NCBI GenBank assembly: GCA_007449985.2
Contig: VIIQ02000693.1
Span: 1 to 64,000 of the forward strand
DNA length: 64,000 nucleotides
Reading direction: 5' to 3'
Origin: Desmodesmus armatus
Taxonomy: Eukaryota > Chlorophyta > Chlorophyceae > Sphaeropleales > Scenedesmaceae
The position numbers and the translations under genes were made by a program. A model generated the notes under the pieces. It was not told the DNA's origin and ran no database searches. It saw only the letters and a program-made list of their open reading frames with translations. Below, piece after piece: positions 34,630 through 45,242 of this stretch; the first letter of the stretch is position 1, and the number at the start of each line of letters is the position of its first letter.

Positions 34630-37600
34630 TCAGCGCAGCAGCAGTGGCAGGTGGTGGGGCAGCCGCAAGCAGGCAAGCCCTCCTGCAGCTGACAGTACTG
34701 GTGCTGCCTCTGACAGCACCGTTACTGCTGCTGCCCTGGCAGCAGCAGCGGCTGCAACAGCAACCGCAGCAGCCGGTGTCAGGGCCAAGCCTGCCAAGGG
34801 TGCAATAGCAGACAAGCACCGAAAGTCACCAGCTGCCGTGGGGGATGCACCCGAAGGCAGCAGTGATAGCAGCAGCAGCAGCGGGTCGTCTAGCTCCGAC
34901 TCTGATTCAGACAGCAGTGCTGACGCTGCTGCTGCTCGCCAGCTGCGCAAGTCCAACAGCCCACAGGACACAGCAGCAGCCGAGAGAAAGCAGCAGGGCA
35001 CCAAAAAAGGTCGGGCAACAGCGCTCGCAAGCAGCGGCAGCAGCAGCAGCTACGGCATCTTTGGCCTCCTGTCTTCTGCTGCTACCCTGGCTGCTACTGC
35101 TGCAGGGTACTCTGTGTCAGGAGGGCCCCAGAGTCCTGCTGCAGGATCAGGGCAGGACAGCAGCACAGCTGGCAGTGCAGCCAAGCCAGCAGGGCGCAAG
35201 CAAACTGGTGCAGCAGCAGCAGCAGCAGCAGCAGCAGGGGTGAAGGGTTCCAGCAGTGCAGCAGCAGGAAAGGGTTCTTCCAGGAAGCCAGCAGCAGCAG
35301 GGGCACTTGCTGCCCCTTCTGCAGGTGCTGCTGCTGATAAGCATGACACCCGCCGCACATCTGTTGCTGCAACAGGTGCCGTAACAGCAGCAGCAACAGC
35401 AGCTGCAGGCACCATCGCAGCTGCAGGCAAGACTAAATCCAAGAAGTCAACCACAGCAGCAACAGCAGCAGCTGCTCCCCCTGCAACTGACACCACCACC
35501 TGCAGCAGCAGCAGCAGCAGCAGCTACGGTGTATATGGGCTTCTGTCAGCAGCAGTAGCAGGCGGCAGCTCCCTTTTTGTTGCTTCGGCAGCAGCAAAGG
35601 GCGACACAATCACCTCAGCAGCAGCACCAGGTGCCTTGAAGGGAGCACCAGCTGCTCCTCCTCCTGCCTCTCCTGCTGCTGGCAAGACTGTCAACCCCTC
35701 CGGCAGCAGCAGCAGCGGCAGCAGCAGCAGCAGCAGCAGCAAGGCAGCTGCCGACAGGGCCGCTTCAAAGAAGGATCAGGGCACCCCAGCTGCTGCAGGT
35801 GCCAGCACACTCGCAGCTTTAGCAGATGCAGGCGCTGATACATCTGACGCAGTTACAGCACCTACAGGCAAGCCTGCCGCTGCTGCTCCCACAGCTGAAG
35901 CAGCAGCAGCAGGCCGTGGTTCTGCTGCTGCTGCTGCTGCTGCTGCTCCTCAGCGCAGCAGCAGTGGCAGGTGGTGGGGCAGCAGCAAGGAGACAAGCCC
36001 TCCTGCAGCAGGCAATGCTACCGGTGACAGCGCTGGTACTGCTGCTGCCCTCGCAGCAGCAACGGCTGCAACAGCAACAACAACAGCAGTAGCAGCAGCA
36101 GGTGTCAAGGCCAAGCGTGGCAAGGGTGCAAAAACAGACAAGCAGCAGAAGGCATCAGCTGCAGTGGGAGATGGCAGTGATAGCAGTGACAGCAGCAGCA
36201 GCAGCAGCAGCTCGTCAAGCTCCGACTCTGATACAGACAGCAGTGCTGACGCTGCTTCTGCTCGCAAGGCACGCAAGGGCAACAGCCCACAGGACACAGC
36301 AGCAGCAGCAGCAGCAGCAGCAAAGGCATCAGGTCGCAATCCTGCCCCTACAATGAAGCCAACAGGGTCCAAGACTGCAGCCCCCTCCACCAGCAGCACA
36401 GCAGCCTCAGATGCTGCTGTGGGTTCAGACCCTGTTGCTGGTGTTGCAGGGACAGAGTTCGGCACTTCCAGTAGCTTCCTGGGCCGTGCTGCTGCTGCCG
36501 TGACGGCCGCTGCTGCCGCAGCAGCTGCTACAGCCTCTTCAATGATGGTGGCAGGCAGTGCAGATGCTGTGAATGCTGGAGACAGCTCGCAGGCGTCCTT
36601 GGTGGCTGCCAGCGGGGTGGAAGGCTCTGCTGGGAAGTTTCGCGGTGTGAAGGCGGCAGGGCAACATGCGCCAGCAGCTGGCGGGGACACTGCGGCAGCA
36701 GCAGCAGCAGCAGCAGATGATGGAGGTATTGGAGGCAGCAGTGGCCTCAGTGCATCTGCAGCCAAGAAGAGGCGCCAAAAGGAGCGGAAGAAGGCAGCAG
36801 CAGCTGCGGCAGCCGCCGCTGCCGCTGCTGCAGCCACCGCAGCAGGTGACGGCAGCAGCAGTGACAGCAGCAGCGGCAGCAGTGACAGCAGTGACAGCAG
36901 CAGTGAGGATGGGGTCTCTACCAGGAGAGCTCAGCGGGTGGAGCGAGATACCGCAGCACCTGCTGACCAGGATAGGCGTCCTCCCAGCATGCCAGGTGCC
37001 CCGTCAGCAGCAGCTGCAGCTGCCATGGGTGGCACTGCTGCTGCGGCGGCTGCCGCTGCTGCTGCTGCTGCAGGCCGCGCTCGCCGCTGGTCCGCTGATG
37101 TAGTGATGGCCTCTGGAGCTGAGTTTGCAGAGACACGCCGGGCGGCACTGGTGCGTGTCAACTCTCACAGGATCAGCATCGGCAGCATTGCCAGCAGCAC
37201 CTCCCCAGAGACCAACAGCCCAGTGCTCTCCAGCCCGCTGTCAGGACGTCAGCTGGATTCGAACCAGGGACCTATGGCCACCCGAGGGTCACCCTCTGGA
37301 ATCGCAGGCAGCCTCTCTGTACAGGGTGGCTCAGCAGCAGCAGGGGGTTCCAGGGCTGCTGAGGTGCAGTCTCTCCTGCAAGGCAGGCCGTCTGTCTCTG
37401 AGCGCAGGTCTAGCTTCCAAATGACTCCAGAGGCCGAAGCCGCGATCGCAGCCGCAACCGGCGCAGCAGCTGCTGCCGGCCTGGCTGCAGCAACAGCAGC
37501 ACCCCGTGCTAGGGGTCCCAGCCAAGGCAGGCAGCAGGGGGTAGCACCAGCAGGGGTGGCAGCGTTGGGGTTTGGCGTTTCTGGGCGCCAGGGGGGTCCA

Positions 37601-40593
37601 GCCGGGACTAGTGGGACCACAGGTGTCCAAGCAGCTGGTGGGACCACAGGTGCCCAAGCAGCAGCCATGACAGGAGCAGCAGGTACCGGTACAGCGGCAG
37701 GCAGGCCCGGCAGGCAGGCCATGCGTGTGGATCTGAACCCTTCGGGGTTTGATGCTGGGATATCAGCAGTGGGAGCAGCAGGGTTCTACAGCCCCAGTAC
37801 CCCTCAGCCCTACGGCAACAGGAACATCATCCCTGCTGCTGCAGCAGCACCTGGGAGGAGACCGCTGTATGTCCCGCCTCCCGCACCACAGCGCGGCACA
37901 GCGGGTGGCACTGCTGCCACTGCATTTGGCAGCAGTACAGCCGCCGCACCTGGCAGCAGTGCTACTGCTGCTGGGGTCGGGCTGCAGGGACAGACTGGGT
38001 CAGGATCAGGAGCATGGGCGGGGGCAGGGGCTCCTGCAAGTGCAGTGGCAGCAGCTGCTGCGCTAGGTGCCGGTGTGCGGCTGTTCTCAGCACAGGCAGC
38101 TACTGCCGGCATGCAGGACAGCCAGCAGCAGCAGCAGCAGCAGCTTTCTGCTGGGGTAGGTGGGGACAGGGTCCTCATCCTGGGAGCAGTAGGGTCGGAC
38201 AGGCTGGCAGCTGGGCAGGACAGCAGCAGCCAGGGGGGTGTGGGATCACAGAGCTCCTTCTACGCAGCTACTGCCTCCGGCACCATGACAGTACCGGGAC
38301 AGCCAGCAGCAGCAGCAGCAGCACAAGTCACCCGAGCTGAGTATGAGGTCATAACCCCTGAGCCACTCACTCCTGGTCCCGTCTCGGCTCCAGAAGCTTC
38401 CCCAATGGGGTTGGGACTTGCTGCAACAGCGGCCGCGGGTGCTGCTGTAGCTGGCGGTGCGGCTTGGGCTACCAGCAGCACAAGGACATCACCCGGCAGC
38501 AGCAGCAGCAGGAGTCGCGCTCCTACTGCCGTTCCCGCCGTGTTTGGCCTACTGCCCCCCGGGCTCACAGCCTTAACGCGAGGTCCGGCTATGCTGCAGC
38601 AGCAGCCAGGGGCCGTACCAGCGCTGGAGCAGCAGCAGCAGCAGGCGGGTTGCGGGTCGACACAGCACATGGAGCCTCACGGGGTGTGCTGCTTGCAGGC
38701 CAGGGTCACCAAGTGATCACAGGCAGCAGCAGCAGTGCTGGTGTGATGGCAGCAGTGCCCAGCCTTGGCCAAGCCGTAGGGCATGCTGCCTTGTCGGCAC
38801 TACAGCCGGTGCTGATGGCACTCTACACAGTGGCAGGGGGTGCCACAGGAGCTGCCGAGGGTGCTGTCTCTGCTGTCAGCGGCACAGCAGCAGCAACCGG
38901 AGCAGCAGCAGGAGGGCCGGGTGTGTCCAGCACAGCGGCAGGAGCACCCACATCCCCTGCTGGTGCCAGTGCGCAGCAATCTTCATCCCAACCAGGGGTA
39001 GGGCCCCCACCATCAAGTAGGGCCAGTAGGGTCCCTGGACTCAGCTATCTGCTGTACGGCAATCCTGTCAACAGCGGCAAGGTATCTACCCTGACCGCAA
39101 GGGGGTCTGCTGCTGCAGCTGCTGCTGCTGCAGCTGCTGCTGCTGCAGCGGCGGGAGCAGCAGGAGGGTCCTCTTCCAGGGGACCGAGGCTGGGTCCCGG
39201 GGGAGCAGCTTTCAGGAAAGGGAGCTCTCGACACAGGTCAGCACGGCAGGTGCCTGTCCCCGTGGGCATGTCAGGCCCCTATGCCAGCCCCTGTGACGGC
39301 AGCGACAGCAGCGGGATGCATACCTACTGGTTTGTCTCCTTCCTCACTGCGCTGACTGAGACAGCAGCGAGTGCTGCAGGTGCTGCAGCAGCTGCCATTG
39401 CAGCTGCGCAGGAAGTTGAGCAGCAGGCCGGGGGTGCTGCAGGGTTTAGGGGCCAGCAAGGTTCTGCAGGATCAGGAGAGGGTTTAGACATGCGGCTGCC
39501 GTCCCCGGCATGGTGGAGTTTTACAAGGCATATGAGCGCTACGTTGAGGGTGCTGCACTTCCCTCTTGGTGGCTCAAGGTGAGGATTACGTAAACTTTTT
39601 TCGGGGATGGCATATTCAGGTCCATAACAAATTCTCCAGTGCGTAATCAGATGTGTGCATGACATACAGGTGTCTGCACGACATATGCAGATAGAGTGTT
39701 GACTTGTGTCTGTCTTGCACAGTTTGGACTTGTCAGTTTGGGACAGATTGATAAGGCTGCAGGCTATCCGGGCATGTGTGCCCTGCATGTGTATCCATAA
39801 GTGCTTGTGTGAGTACATGTCAGATCAGCCGCCCTATGTACTGTATGCTTTCTGTGAATGTTGTTCAAGTCTTGGAAGCCAGCCTTAGCCTGGTGACAGA
39901 TCCCAAATTAGTCACTGGTGCTGGATGCCACACCTTTCCACGCTATCGCTTGCACACCTGGATGTGGATCACACTGACATCCAATCGTCCTGTGCCTGCT
40001 GCTGGTGCTTTCATTGTCCCGTGCCGTGCTGTGCTGTGCTGTGTCGTGCTGTGTTGCGTGCACAGGCCTGGGTGACCGGGGTGTTTTTCTGCTTCGGCGC
40101 CATGGCTTGGTTGATCAGGGCCCTGCTGCTGGCTCTGGTCAAAGGTGTGACCTGGATCTATCCCTCAGCCTCAACACAGAGCAGCCTGGGGGTGAACCAG
40201 AGCAGCCGTGGTGCCGCCACAATAACAGCAGCAGCAGCAGGGAGCAGCTCCTACAGCCTCTTCAGCACCAGCAGCAACAGCAACAGCCCGGGCGGGTCGC
40301 CACTGCAGCAGCAGCAGCTGCCAGGTTGTGCTAGGGCGGTCCCTCCTAGCCCTAGGCAAGTTGCTGGCGTGCCGGACGCTGTTCTGGGGTTGTACGGGAC
40401 GCCGCTGTCGTATGCGGATGCTGTGGCGCATGGGGCGGTCAGCAGCAGCAACGGGAATGGGAGCGGGAGTGTGGCTGGTGTGGAGGAGGCCTCAGCTGGC
40501 AGGGCACCTGGTGGGAGGAGCCCTGGGAAGGCGGGACAGGGGCAGGGTGGCGGGAGCACGCCTGGGCGGGTGCGGTTCGCAGACGACATCTGA
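16549..40593 (+). CDS. Giant repeat membrane protein, about 6250 aa, 16 exons, unknown family
   Basis: Exons: 16549-16701, 16787-16856, 17149-18635, 19196-19398, 19711-20094, 20452-20619, 21071-21191, 21362-21456, 21661-21936, 22231-22299, 22749-22887, 23303-23399, 23943-24038, 24284-24357, 24793-39578, 40066-40593. An in-frame TGA sits just upstream of the chosen ATG. All junctions are GT-AG with compatible phases. The reading frame must step by one base, always in the same sense, at about 17.8, 18.12, 18.16, 19.30, 26.8, 38.6 and 39.5 kb; see findings. Order of the product: poly-Gln tract; GPDG-type repeats; a two-helix hydrophobic hairpin split over exons 4 and 5; more GPDG exons; an Ala/Ser/Gly region with Leu-rich membrane segments (26.76, 27.03 and 27.89 kb); a Gly-Ala run; MLGYLLGSSK repeats; YVQQA 11-mers; a helix ending AMFKHGRR (about 31.3 kb); Ala/Ser super-repeats; and a last exon with a membrane helix (GVFFCFGAMAWLI) ending RVRFADDI. 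Function is unknown. It could be a structural membrane or lipid-surface protein. It may be a decaying gene if the frame steps are real. Confidence 0.65.
17547..17603 (+). repeat. (CAG)19 coding a poly-Gln run
   Basis: Nineteen uninterrupted CAG codons in exon 3 of the giant gene, translated as Gln in the frame that also reads the basic segment VKRTRQQQLLQQ upstream. Confidence 0.9.
20629..20893. repeat. Two (TGTTAC)n hexanucleotide arrays in an intron
   Basis: TGTTAC units at 20629-20716 and again at about 20784-20893, separated by about 70 bp of unique sequence. The second array contains an internal TGTTGC variant block and ends in TGTCAC variants. Both lie in the intron after the exon ending at 20619. 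Confidence 0.9.
23111..23152 (+). pseudogene. Duplicate of an exon end inside the next intron
   Basis: Bases 23113-23151 repeat the last ~37 bases of the exon ending at 22887 (encoding RLLVMPGKQVLTG), including its splice junction. In the copy the donor GT is changed to GC (CACAGG then CTTG), and it lies inside the following intron. It reads as a dead, locally duplicated exon end. Confidence 0.75.
23690..23942. repeat. Pyrimidine-rich minisatellite abutting a 3' splice site
   Basis: Imperfect repeats of CTGCTTCCACC and CCCTTCTTCCAC units fill the 250 bp directly upstream of the CGACAG acceptor at 23942. The plus strand is almost purine-free, so the array acts as an unusually long polypyrimidine tract. 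Confidence 0.85.
28313..28428 (+). repeat. (GGTGCT)n array coding Gly-Ala dipeptides
   Basis: About 19 copies of the hexamer, in frame within the large exon, give an alternating Gly-Ala run. It precedes the MLGYLLGSSK repeat block. Confidence 0.9.
28500..30050 (+). repeat. Eight tandem MLGYLLGSSK modules (protein repeat)
   Basis: Each module of 50-85 residues reads approximately ADTAAAAAGAGMLGYLLGSSK, then a variable linker such as ASDVAAPGAGLG, then ADPTQAGLAAAG. Eight full copies start between 28.50 and 29.91 kb. A ninth, half copy (GAGLLGYLLASQ, 30.12 kb) runs straight into the YVQQA region, and a diverged copy (GGGMLGYLLGTSSK) lies at 31.70 kb. The Gly/Ala spacing around a short hydrophobic core resembles glycine-zipper membrane peptides. 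The repeats are conserved at DNA level too, so they probably expand and contract. Confidence 0.85.
30154..31220 (+). repeat. 11- and 22-residue amphipathic repeats (YVQQA)
   Basis: The first part is built of 11-residue units such as YVQQAAEVVQP, YALQAAEVVQP and YVQQATEVVQP. Later units are 22 residues, of the form QAQEYVSPYVQQ followed by ASAAASVAAL, repeated at about 30.90-31.12 kb. Tyr/Val positions recur so that one helical face is hydrophobic. An 11-residue period is known from perilipins, apolipoproteins, synucleins and LEA proteins. A conventional membrane helix (GLAAVLALFGVAVLYAMF) follows at about 31.27-31.33 kb. Confidence 0.85.
33050..36290 (+). repeat. Three long Ala/Ser-rich super-repeats of about 1 kb
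   Basis: Ordered blocks recur three times: KGRQQGT, then SSYGIFGLLSSAATLAATAA (about 33.12, 34.23 and 35.05 kb), an Ala-rich linker, RWWGSS/RK (about 33.79, 34.65 and 35.97 kb), a Lys-rich patch (VKAKRGKGAK type), and a Ser/Asp run (SSSSDSDTDSSADA). A related hydrophobic block, SSYGVYGLLSAAVAGGSS, occurs in the first and third copies. The Ser/Asp runs look like acidic or casein-kinase-type segments; the YG-FGLL blocks are short and hydrophobic. Confidence 0.8.
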
Positions 40594-41814
40594 GCGGGTG
40601 GTGTGTTTGGCAAGGACGGGGGGTGGTGTTTGTGTCGGCTGGTTGCATTGTTGTTGGCTGCACCAGCATGAGTAACCCTGAGTTTGAACGGTGGCTTTGA
40701 ATGCGGTTTGAATGCGGCGGTTGTGGTGCTGTGGTGACTGGCTGAGCTGCATAGTGGGCAGCAACGAATGATTATGAGGAAAGAATGGCATGCAATCACT
40801 CTGGTGGCACAGAAACGAGCAGTCTGGCATGCTGTTTTGGGCTCATGTGAGGAGATTTCTAGACTTCTGTGTGGGTGTGTGGTTGTGGGTGGCAGTTTGA
40901 ACCTGTTGGGGTGCGTTGGCTGTGTGTGCAGAAGGCTCGTGTGTCCAGCTGTTGAGTATAGTATTCAGGCAGCTGCAGCAGTCTTGGCAGCATTGAATTG
41001 GCCGACGTGGGCAGTATTACAGAATTAATCAAACAGTGCAATCCCACTGTTGAATTCTTGTGCAGTTGTGTTGTTGGCGACGGCTGGATGTGTTGGTTTG
41101 CTTTGGTTGTCTTAGCATTGTGGGTTCAGGGTCGACAGGAAACAGGTGCCCAACTTGTGTCATTGGGCTGAACGCATGAGAGGGGCACATGGCCTGTCTA
41201 TATAGCATGTCTACAGCAGTAGCCAACCAACGCATGCATCGGGGCACATGGCATCCTCACCAGCATGTGTGCTGGGTTTTGTCTGCAGGAGTGCATAGCT
41301 GTACAGTGCCGCGCACGTTTTGCGGAGTGCGTGCACGCATGTGGGCAGGAGGTTTTGAGCCCTGTCAGAAGGCAGTGTTTACTGGGGCTGTGTAGGGTGC
41401 ACTTCAAGCATGGGGATTTATTCCTTGCTGACAGTCAGGCGCATCAGACAGAGTGTGCAACACTCTGTTTTTGGTTCGGACTGGGGGGCCCCAGGGGATT
41501 CCTTGGAATCGCTTTGCAGCATGCATGTGGGTACCTCCCCTTTACCAGTTGCTGTGGAGAGTTGAAAGTGTACTGGGCAGACTTGCAAAGCCCCCAACCA
41601 ACGCATGAAGAGTTTGGTGCATGGTTGCATGTTGGAGGAATGTGTGGACAGCCGAGATTTGAATAGGTTATGTCATTGTTGTCGGCCTTATTATGCGCAT
41701 TGAAACAGTTGAATAGGCATTCGACACCGCTCCCGCATTTCAAAGATACGTTTGTTTGTTTGTTTGTTCACTTGAGTCTGATCTGTACCTGCGATCAACC
41801 CAGCCCAAGGGTCA
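40594..41814. other. Giant gene 3' flank and MSRA 5' flank
   Basis: 1.2 kb between the stop of the giant gene and the MSRA start codon, both on the plus strand. I find no TGTAA signal and no supportable gene. The sequence is TG-rich in its first half, and a TTTG run lies at about 41750-41768 just upstream of MSRA. Confidence 0.5.
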
Positions 41815-44800
41815 ATGCTCTCCCTGCTGCGTGGCGCGGCTTGCCCAGTCACAGCGACAGCGACTCGTCAGTGCCCAGCTTTTGCTGTGTCAGCAAACAC
41901 TCGTCCAGCCTCTAGGCGTTCATTTGTGGTGAGTCAACAGCCACAGACTGGTGTTTGCATGCACACTCCGTGCCCTGAAACCACACAACAAGCAAAGCAG
42001 TTTTTACCGCATTATATAATCGCAACCCACTCTGAGAAACTGCAGGCAGGTGCTACTACATGCCCTGTCTGTGGTGCATGCATGGGTGGAAGCACACCAC
42101 ACTTCACTTGTCAACTCCAGCAGGTGCTGCTGCTGCTGTTGCTGCTCTTCCAGACTCCTCTAGCAGCTTTCGCCTCCGTAGCAATCCCAAAAACAGCAAC
42201 CCTGGGGTCTTCCATCAGCAAGGCTGCTGCTCCTGCTCGGTCTGTGAGGGCCATGGCAACAGCAAGCGACCCGGCAGATGTCCCACCAGGCCAGGAGTTG
42301 GCAGTTTTGGTGAGCAGCAGGAAGAGTTGACGGTGTATATTGGTTTGTTGCAATAGCTCCTGTTACAGCCCTGCCAAGCCCAGCACAGCAGCAGGAAGAG
42401 TTGACGGTATCTTGGTTTGATGCAATAGCCCTGCAACAGCCCTGCAAAGCCCAGCACAGCAGCAGGGAAGAAGCCAACTCAGGGAGATGGTACTGTACCA
42501 TTCTCCTTCCCCCCACCCAGGCAGGCACACCCTGGTACATCCACCCTCTCTCAGTGTATCTGCTTGCACTCCTCAACACTTGTGCACAAGCAGAGTGCTG
42601 GCTGCGGCCTAGAGTGCTGGGGTGTTGAGGAGGGGGGGTGTTTTTTTCTGCCTTTTCTAGTTGTGTTGGTGTGCAAGCAGGCTGTGTTGGTGTGCAAGGC
42701 GGGATAGCCTGCTTCACCCATACTGCATTCGTAGCCACATACACATTGCCAATCTTGCCAATCCATAGTTTGAACAACCTGTATGCGCGAATGTGTTGCA
42801 CTTGCAGGGTGGTGGCTGCTTCTGGTGCCTAGAGGCCTGCTACCAACAGCTGAAGGGTGTCAGCAAGGTGCACAGCGGCTATGCAGGCGGCAAGGAGCTC
42901 AACCCTACATACCAGCAGGTAATCCTGCACACACGTGACGAGAGGCATGCACTGTCTCTGGTCACACATGACCTCTTGCGTTCTTTGGATTCTTGGTGGT
43001 GTCTGGATAGCATGCATGCATGCATGTTGCCATGCAAGCTTAGTCTGTGCACCTGTTGCATGCATGCGCACAGTCACAGATATGCCTGTGTGGTTGAGGT
43101 ACTCGTTCTGGAAGCATTGCACCACTGAACAACTGCTAGTACTGCCTTGGTAAGGCCATTGCGTGCTGTGCTGGTTGAGGTAAAGATGATGCACAGGTGT
43201 TGACCTGGGAGGTGCTGCTGTTGGCAAGCAACGCCCATCGAAGCAACATACGGTATGCATGCTGGTCGCAACTGTCGTTGTTGCATGTATGCATGTATGC
43301 TGGGCGAGCGTTTGTTGAGACTGTGTGTCTATGTCTGCCTGCGTGTCTGGGTGCATTGCACGCTGCTGTGCAGGTGTGCAGCAAGCAAACCGGCCATGCT
43401 GAGGTTGTTGCGATCATGTTTGACCCATCTGTCATAACATTCCGGGACCTGCTGGATGTGTTCTTCACGGTAAGCCTAAACCCTCAACATGTCCCGGGGT
43501 TGGGAGCTGAGTTGGTGTCTAGGGGTTCTGTGAATTGACGTATCGTTTGAAAACCAGCAACTGCCTGCTGGTGACTGATTTGAAGGGATTCGCCAACACA
43601 ATGTCATTCAATCAACATAACAAGCTATGAGCCACTTGTGCAAACTGCAAGCAAGTGGCGGCTTCGAGTTTTCGCTGCCTGCTGCTTTCAAAGGCTCACG
43701 CGATTGTTGTACTCTTGCTGCTTGCTGTTGTGCTTCGCTGCTGTTCTGCAGATCCACGACCCCACCACCCCCAACAGGCAGGGTGCTGATGTTGGCCCAC
43801 AGTACCGCAGCATCATCCTATACACCAGCCAGCAGCAGAAGGAGACAGCAGAGCAGGTGAGACACACATTGGGCAGCCCTTGAGATTGGGATAGAGCAGA
43901 GCAGCTTGCTAAGGCTTAGGTCTGCTGCTGTGCCATGGTGTGCTGGGGACTTGGGAACCTGGAAGGCCACCAAAGCACATTTGCCCAAACTCGCCAGATA
44001 TGAAAGCGTTGTTCGTGAGTTGTGAGTTCGTGATGTGCTTGTTACTGTTGCACGACCTGAGGCTCCACTCACTGGTCCTGCCCCCCCCCCCCATCCCCGC
44101 CCTCTCGTGTTTAGGCAATGGCTGAGGTAACGAAGGAGGGTTTGTACCCCAACCCCCTTGTGACTGAGCTGGTGCCGCTGGAGAAGCTGTGGCCTGGTGA
44201 GGCCTACCACCAGAACTACTACAACGACAACCCTAATCAGGTGGGTTAGCCAGGTCTACTGGACTGCTACGTGTTGGATCATATTTGAGGGTGTTGCTGC
44301 GACCCTGAGGAATTGGAATGACTGCAATGGGCTGCATGCCCAGTGGAGGGGGGAAAAAAGGGCGCCTGGAGTTGGAAGGAGTGGCGGTGAGTGATCGAGT
44401 GAGTCTCTATCGAAGATGGAGTGGTCAACTGACCGGGGGGGGGGGGGGAGAGGACTATCACCAGAACTACTGCAACGACAACCCTAACCAGGTGGGTGGG
44501 GCTGTGTGGGAGGTTGCTGTGCTCACTCTGAGCTGACGGGAAACCTAGCAGAACGTGCTGGTGATGAGTAATCTTACAGCGGCAATCTCGACCAGAGCAA
44601 CACTGCTCAAGGGCTCTGCCCCTTGCGAGTCCATATAGAAGAGGAGGGCTCAACCCCAGATGATAAAGGACCTGAGGGAGGAATGGAGAAGGCCAGCAGT
44701 ACAGTAAAGGGGGGGGGGGGGGGTAAAAAGTGTGCACATGGCAGCGGCAGTCAACCAACGCTTAAATGTGCATGTTACTGAGTGGCGTGCACGTGCCTGC

Positions 44801-44893
44801 TGTCTTGTCTTGCAGGGTTACTGCCGCGCTGTGGTTGCACCCAAGGTGTCAAAGTTCCGCAGCAAGTACATGAGCAAGCTTATGAAGGCCTGA
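41815..44893 (+). CDS. MSRA: Peptide methionine sulfoxide reductase A, 261 aa
   Basis: Reduces methionine-S-sulfoxide in proteins. Seven exons: 41815-41928, 42154-42309, 42808-42918, 43374-43469, 43752-43856, 44115-44240, 44816-44893. Every junction falls in phase 0. The first two exons (90 residues, Ser/Arg/Ala-rich, few acidic residues) look like an organelle, probably chloroplast, transit peptide. The catalytic core starts with [10 protein letters not shown], the active Cys at about 94. It continues with SGYAGG, TGHAEVV (about 133-139), [10 protein letters not shown] (161-170), GPQYRS and [10 protein letters not shown]-terminal GYC (Cys239) is placed like the usual resolving cysteine. GCFWC, as opposed to GCFWG, occurs in bacterial-type MsrA. 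The gene converges with the ADP-ribosylglycohydrolase downstream. Confidence 0.95.
42311..42475 (+). repeat. Tandem duplication just after the MSRA exon 2 donor
   Basis: A unit of about 90 bp beginning AGCAGCAGGAAGAGTTGACG, immediately downstream of the exon 2 donor, is repeated imperfectly at about 42390 and in part near 42455. It is intronic. Confidence 0.75.
44456..44497 (+). pseudogene. Fossil duplicate of MSRA exon 6 end
   Basis: Bases 44456-44497 repeat 44205-44246 with few differences. They cover the end of exon 6 ([11 protein letters not shown]) and its GTGGGT donor. The copy reads [11 protein letters not shown] and keeps the donor, but it lies in the next intron behind a G run and has no visible acceptor of its own. 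Confidence 0.8.
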
Positions 44894-45237
44894 AGGACAG
44901 GATGACTAAGCATTGGTGATGCTGTTGCACACAGATGACTAAGCATTGGTGGTGCCGTTGCACATGAGTTGCACACACAAGTTGCACCACAAGTTGCAAG
45001 GCGCTGTCAGCGCTGACAGGATGGGGCTGACCGCCAACTCTGGGTGGGGTGTGTGAGGGCAATTGCAGGAGAGAGTGATGAAATGAGGGCACAGAGTGTT
45101 GAGATGGGGTGCCTGGTGGTTGGCGGGAACTGAGGTGGCATGGAGATCGTTGCACCATGTGTCATGTTTCACAGCATGTTGATGCTGATACAAGCTTGTC
45201 TGTGAGTTGGTTTGTGAGTTGGTCTGCCTTGTCCGAA

Positions 45238-45242
45238 TGTAA
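45238..45242 (+). terminator. Candidate MSRA poly(A) signal TGTAA
   Basis: TGTAA is the usual chlorophyte polyadenylation signal. This is the first one after the MSRA stop codon, about 345 nt downstream. Confidence 0.45.

Noticed and set aside
37254..37272. tRNA-like B box (GGTTCGAATCC on the minus strand) inside the giant gene
   Set aside because: It matches a T-arm, but no partner for a 7-bp acceptor stem or anticodon arm lies at the right distance. It is coding sequence (LDSNQGP).
17149..39578. Programmed -1 ribosomal frameshifting as explanation for the giant gene's frame steps
   Set aside because: Seven sites in one mRNA, without a common slippery heptamer, are far less plausible than sequence deletions. 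Kept only as an alternative.
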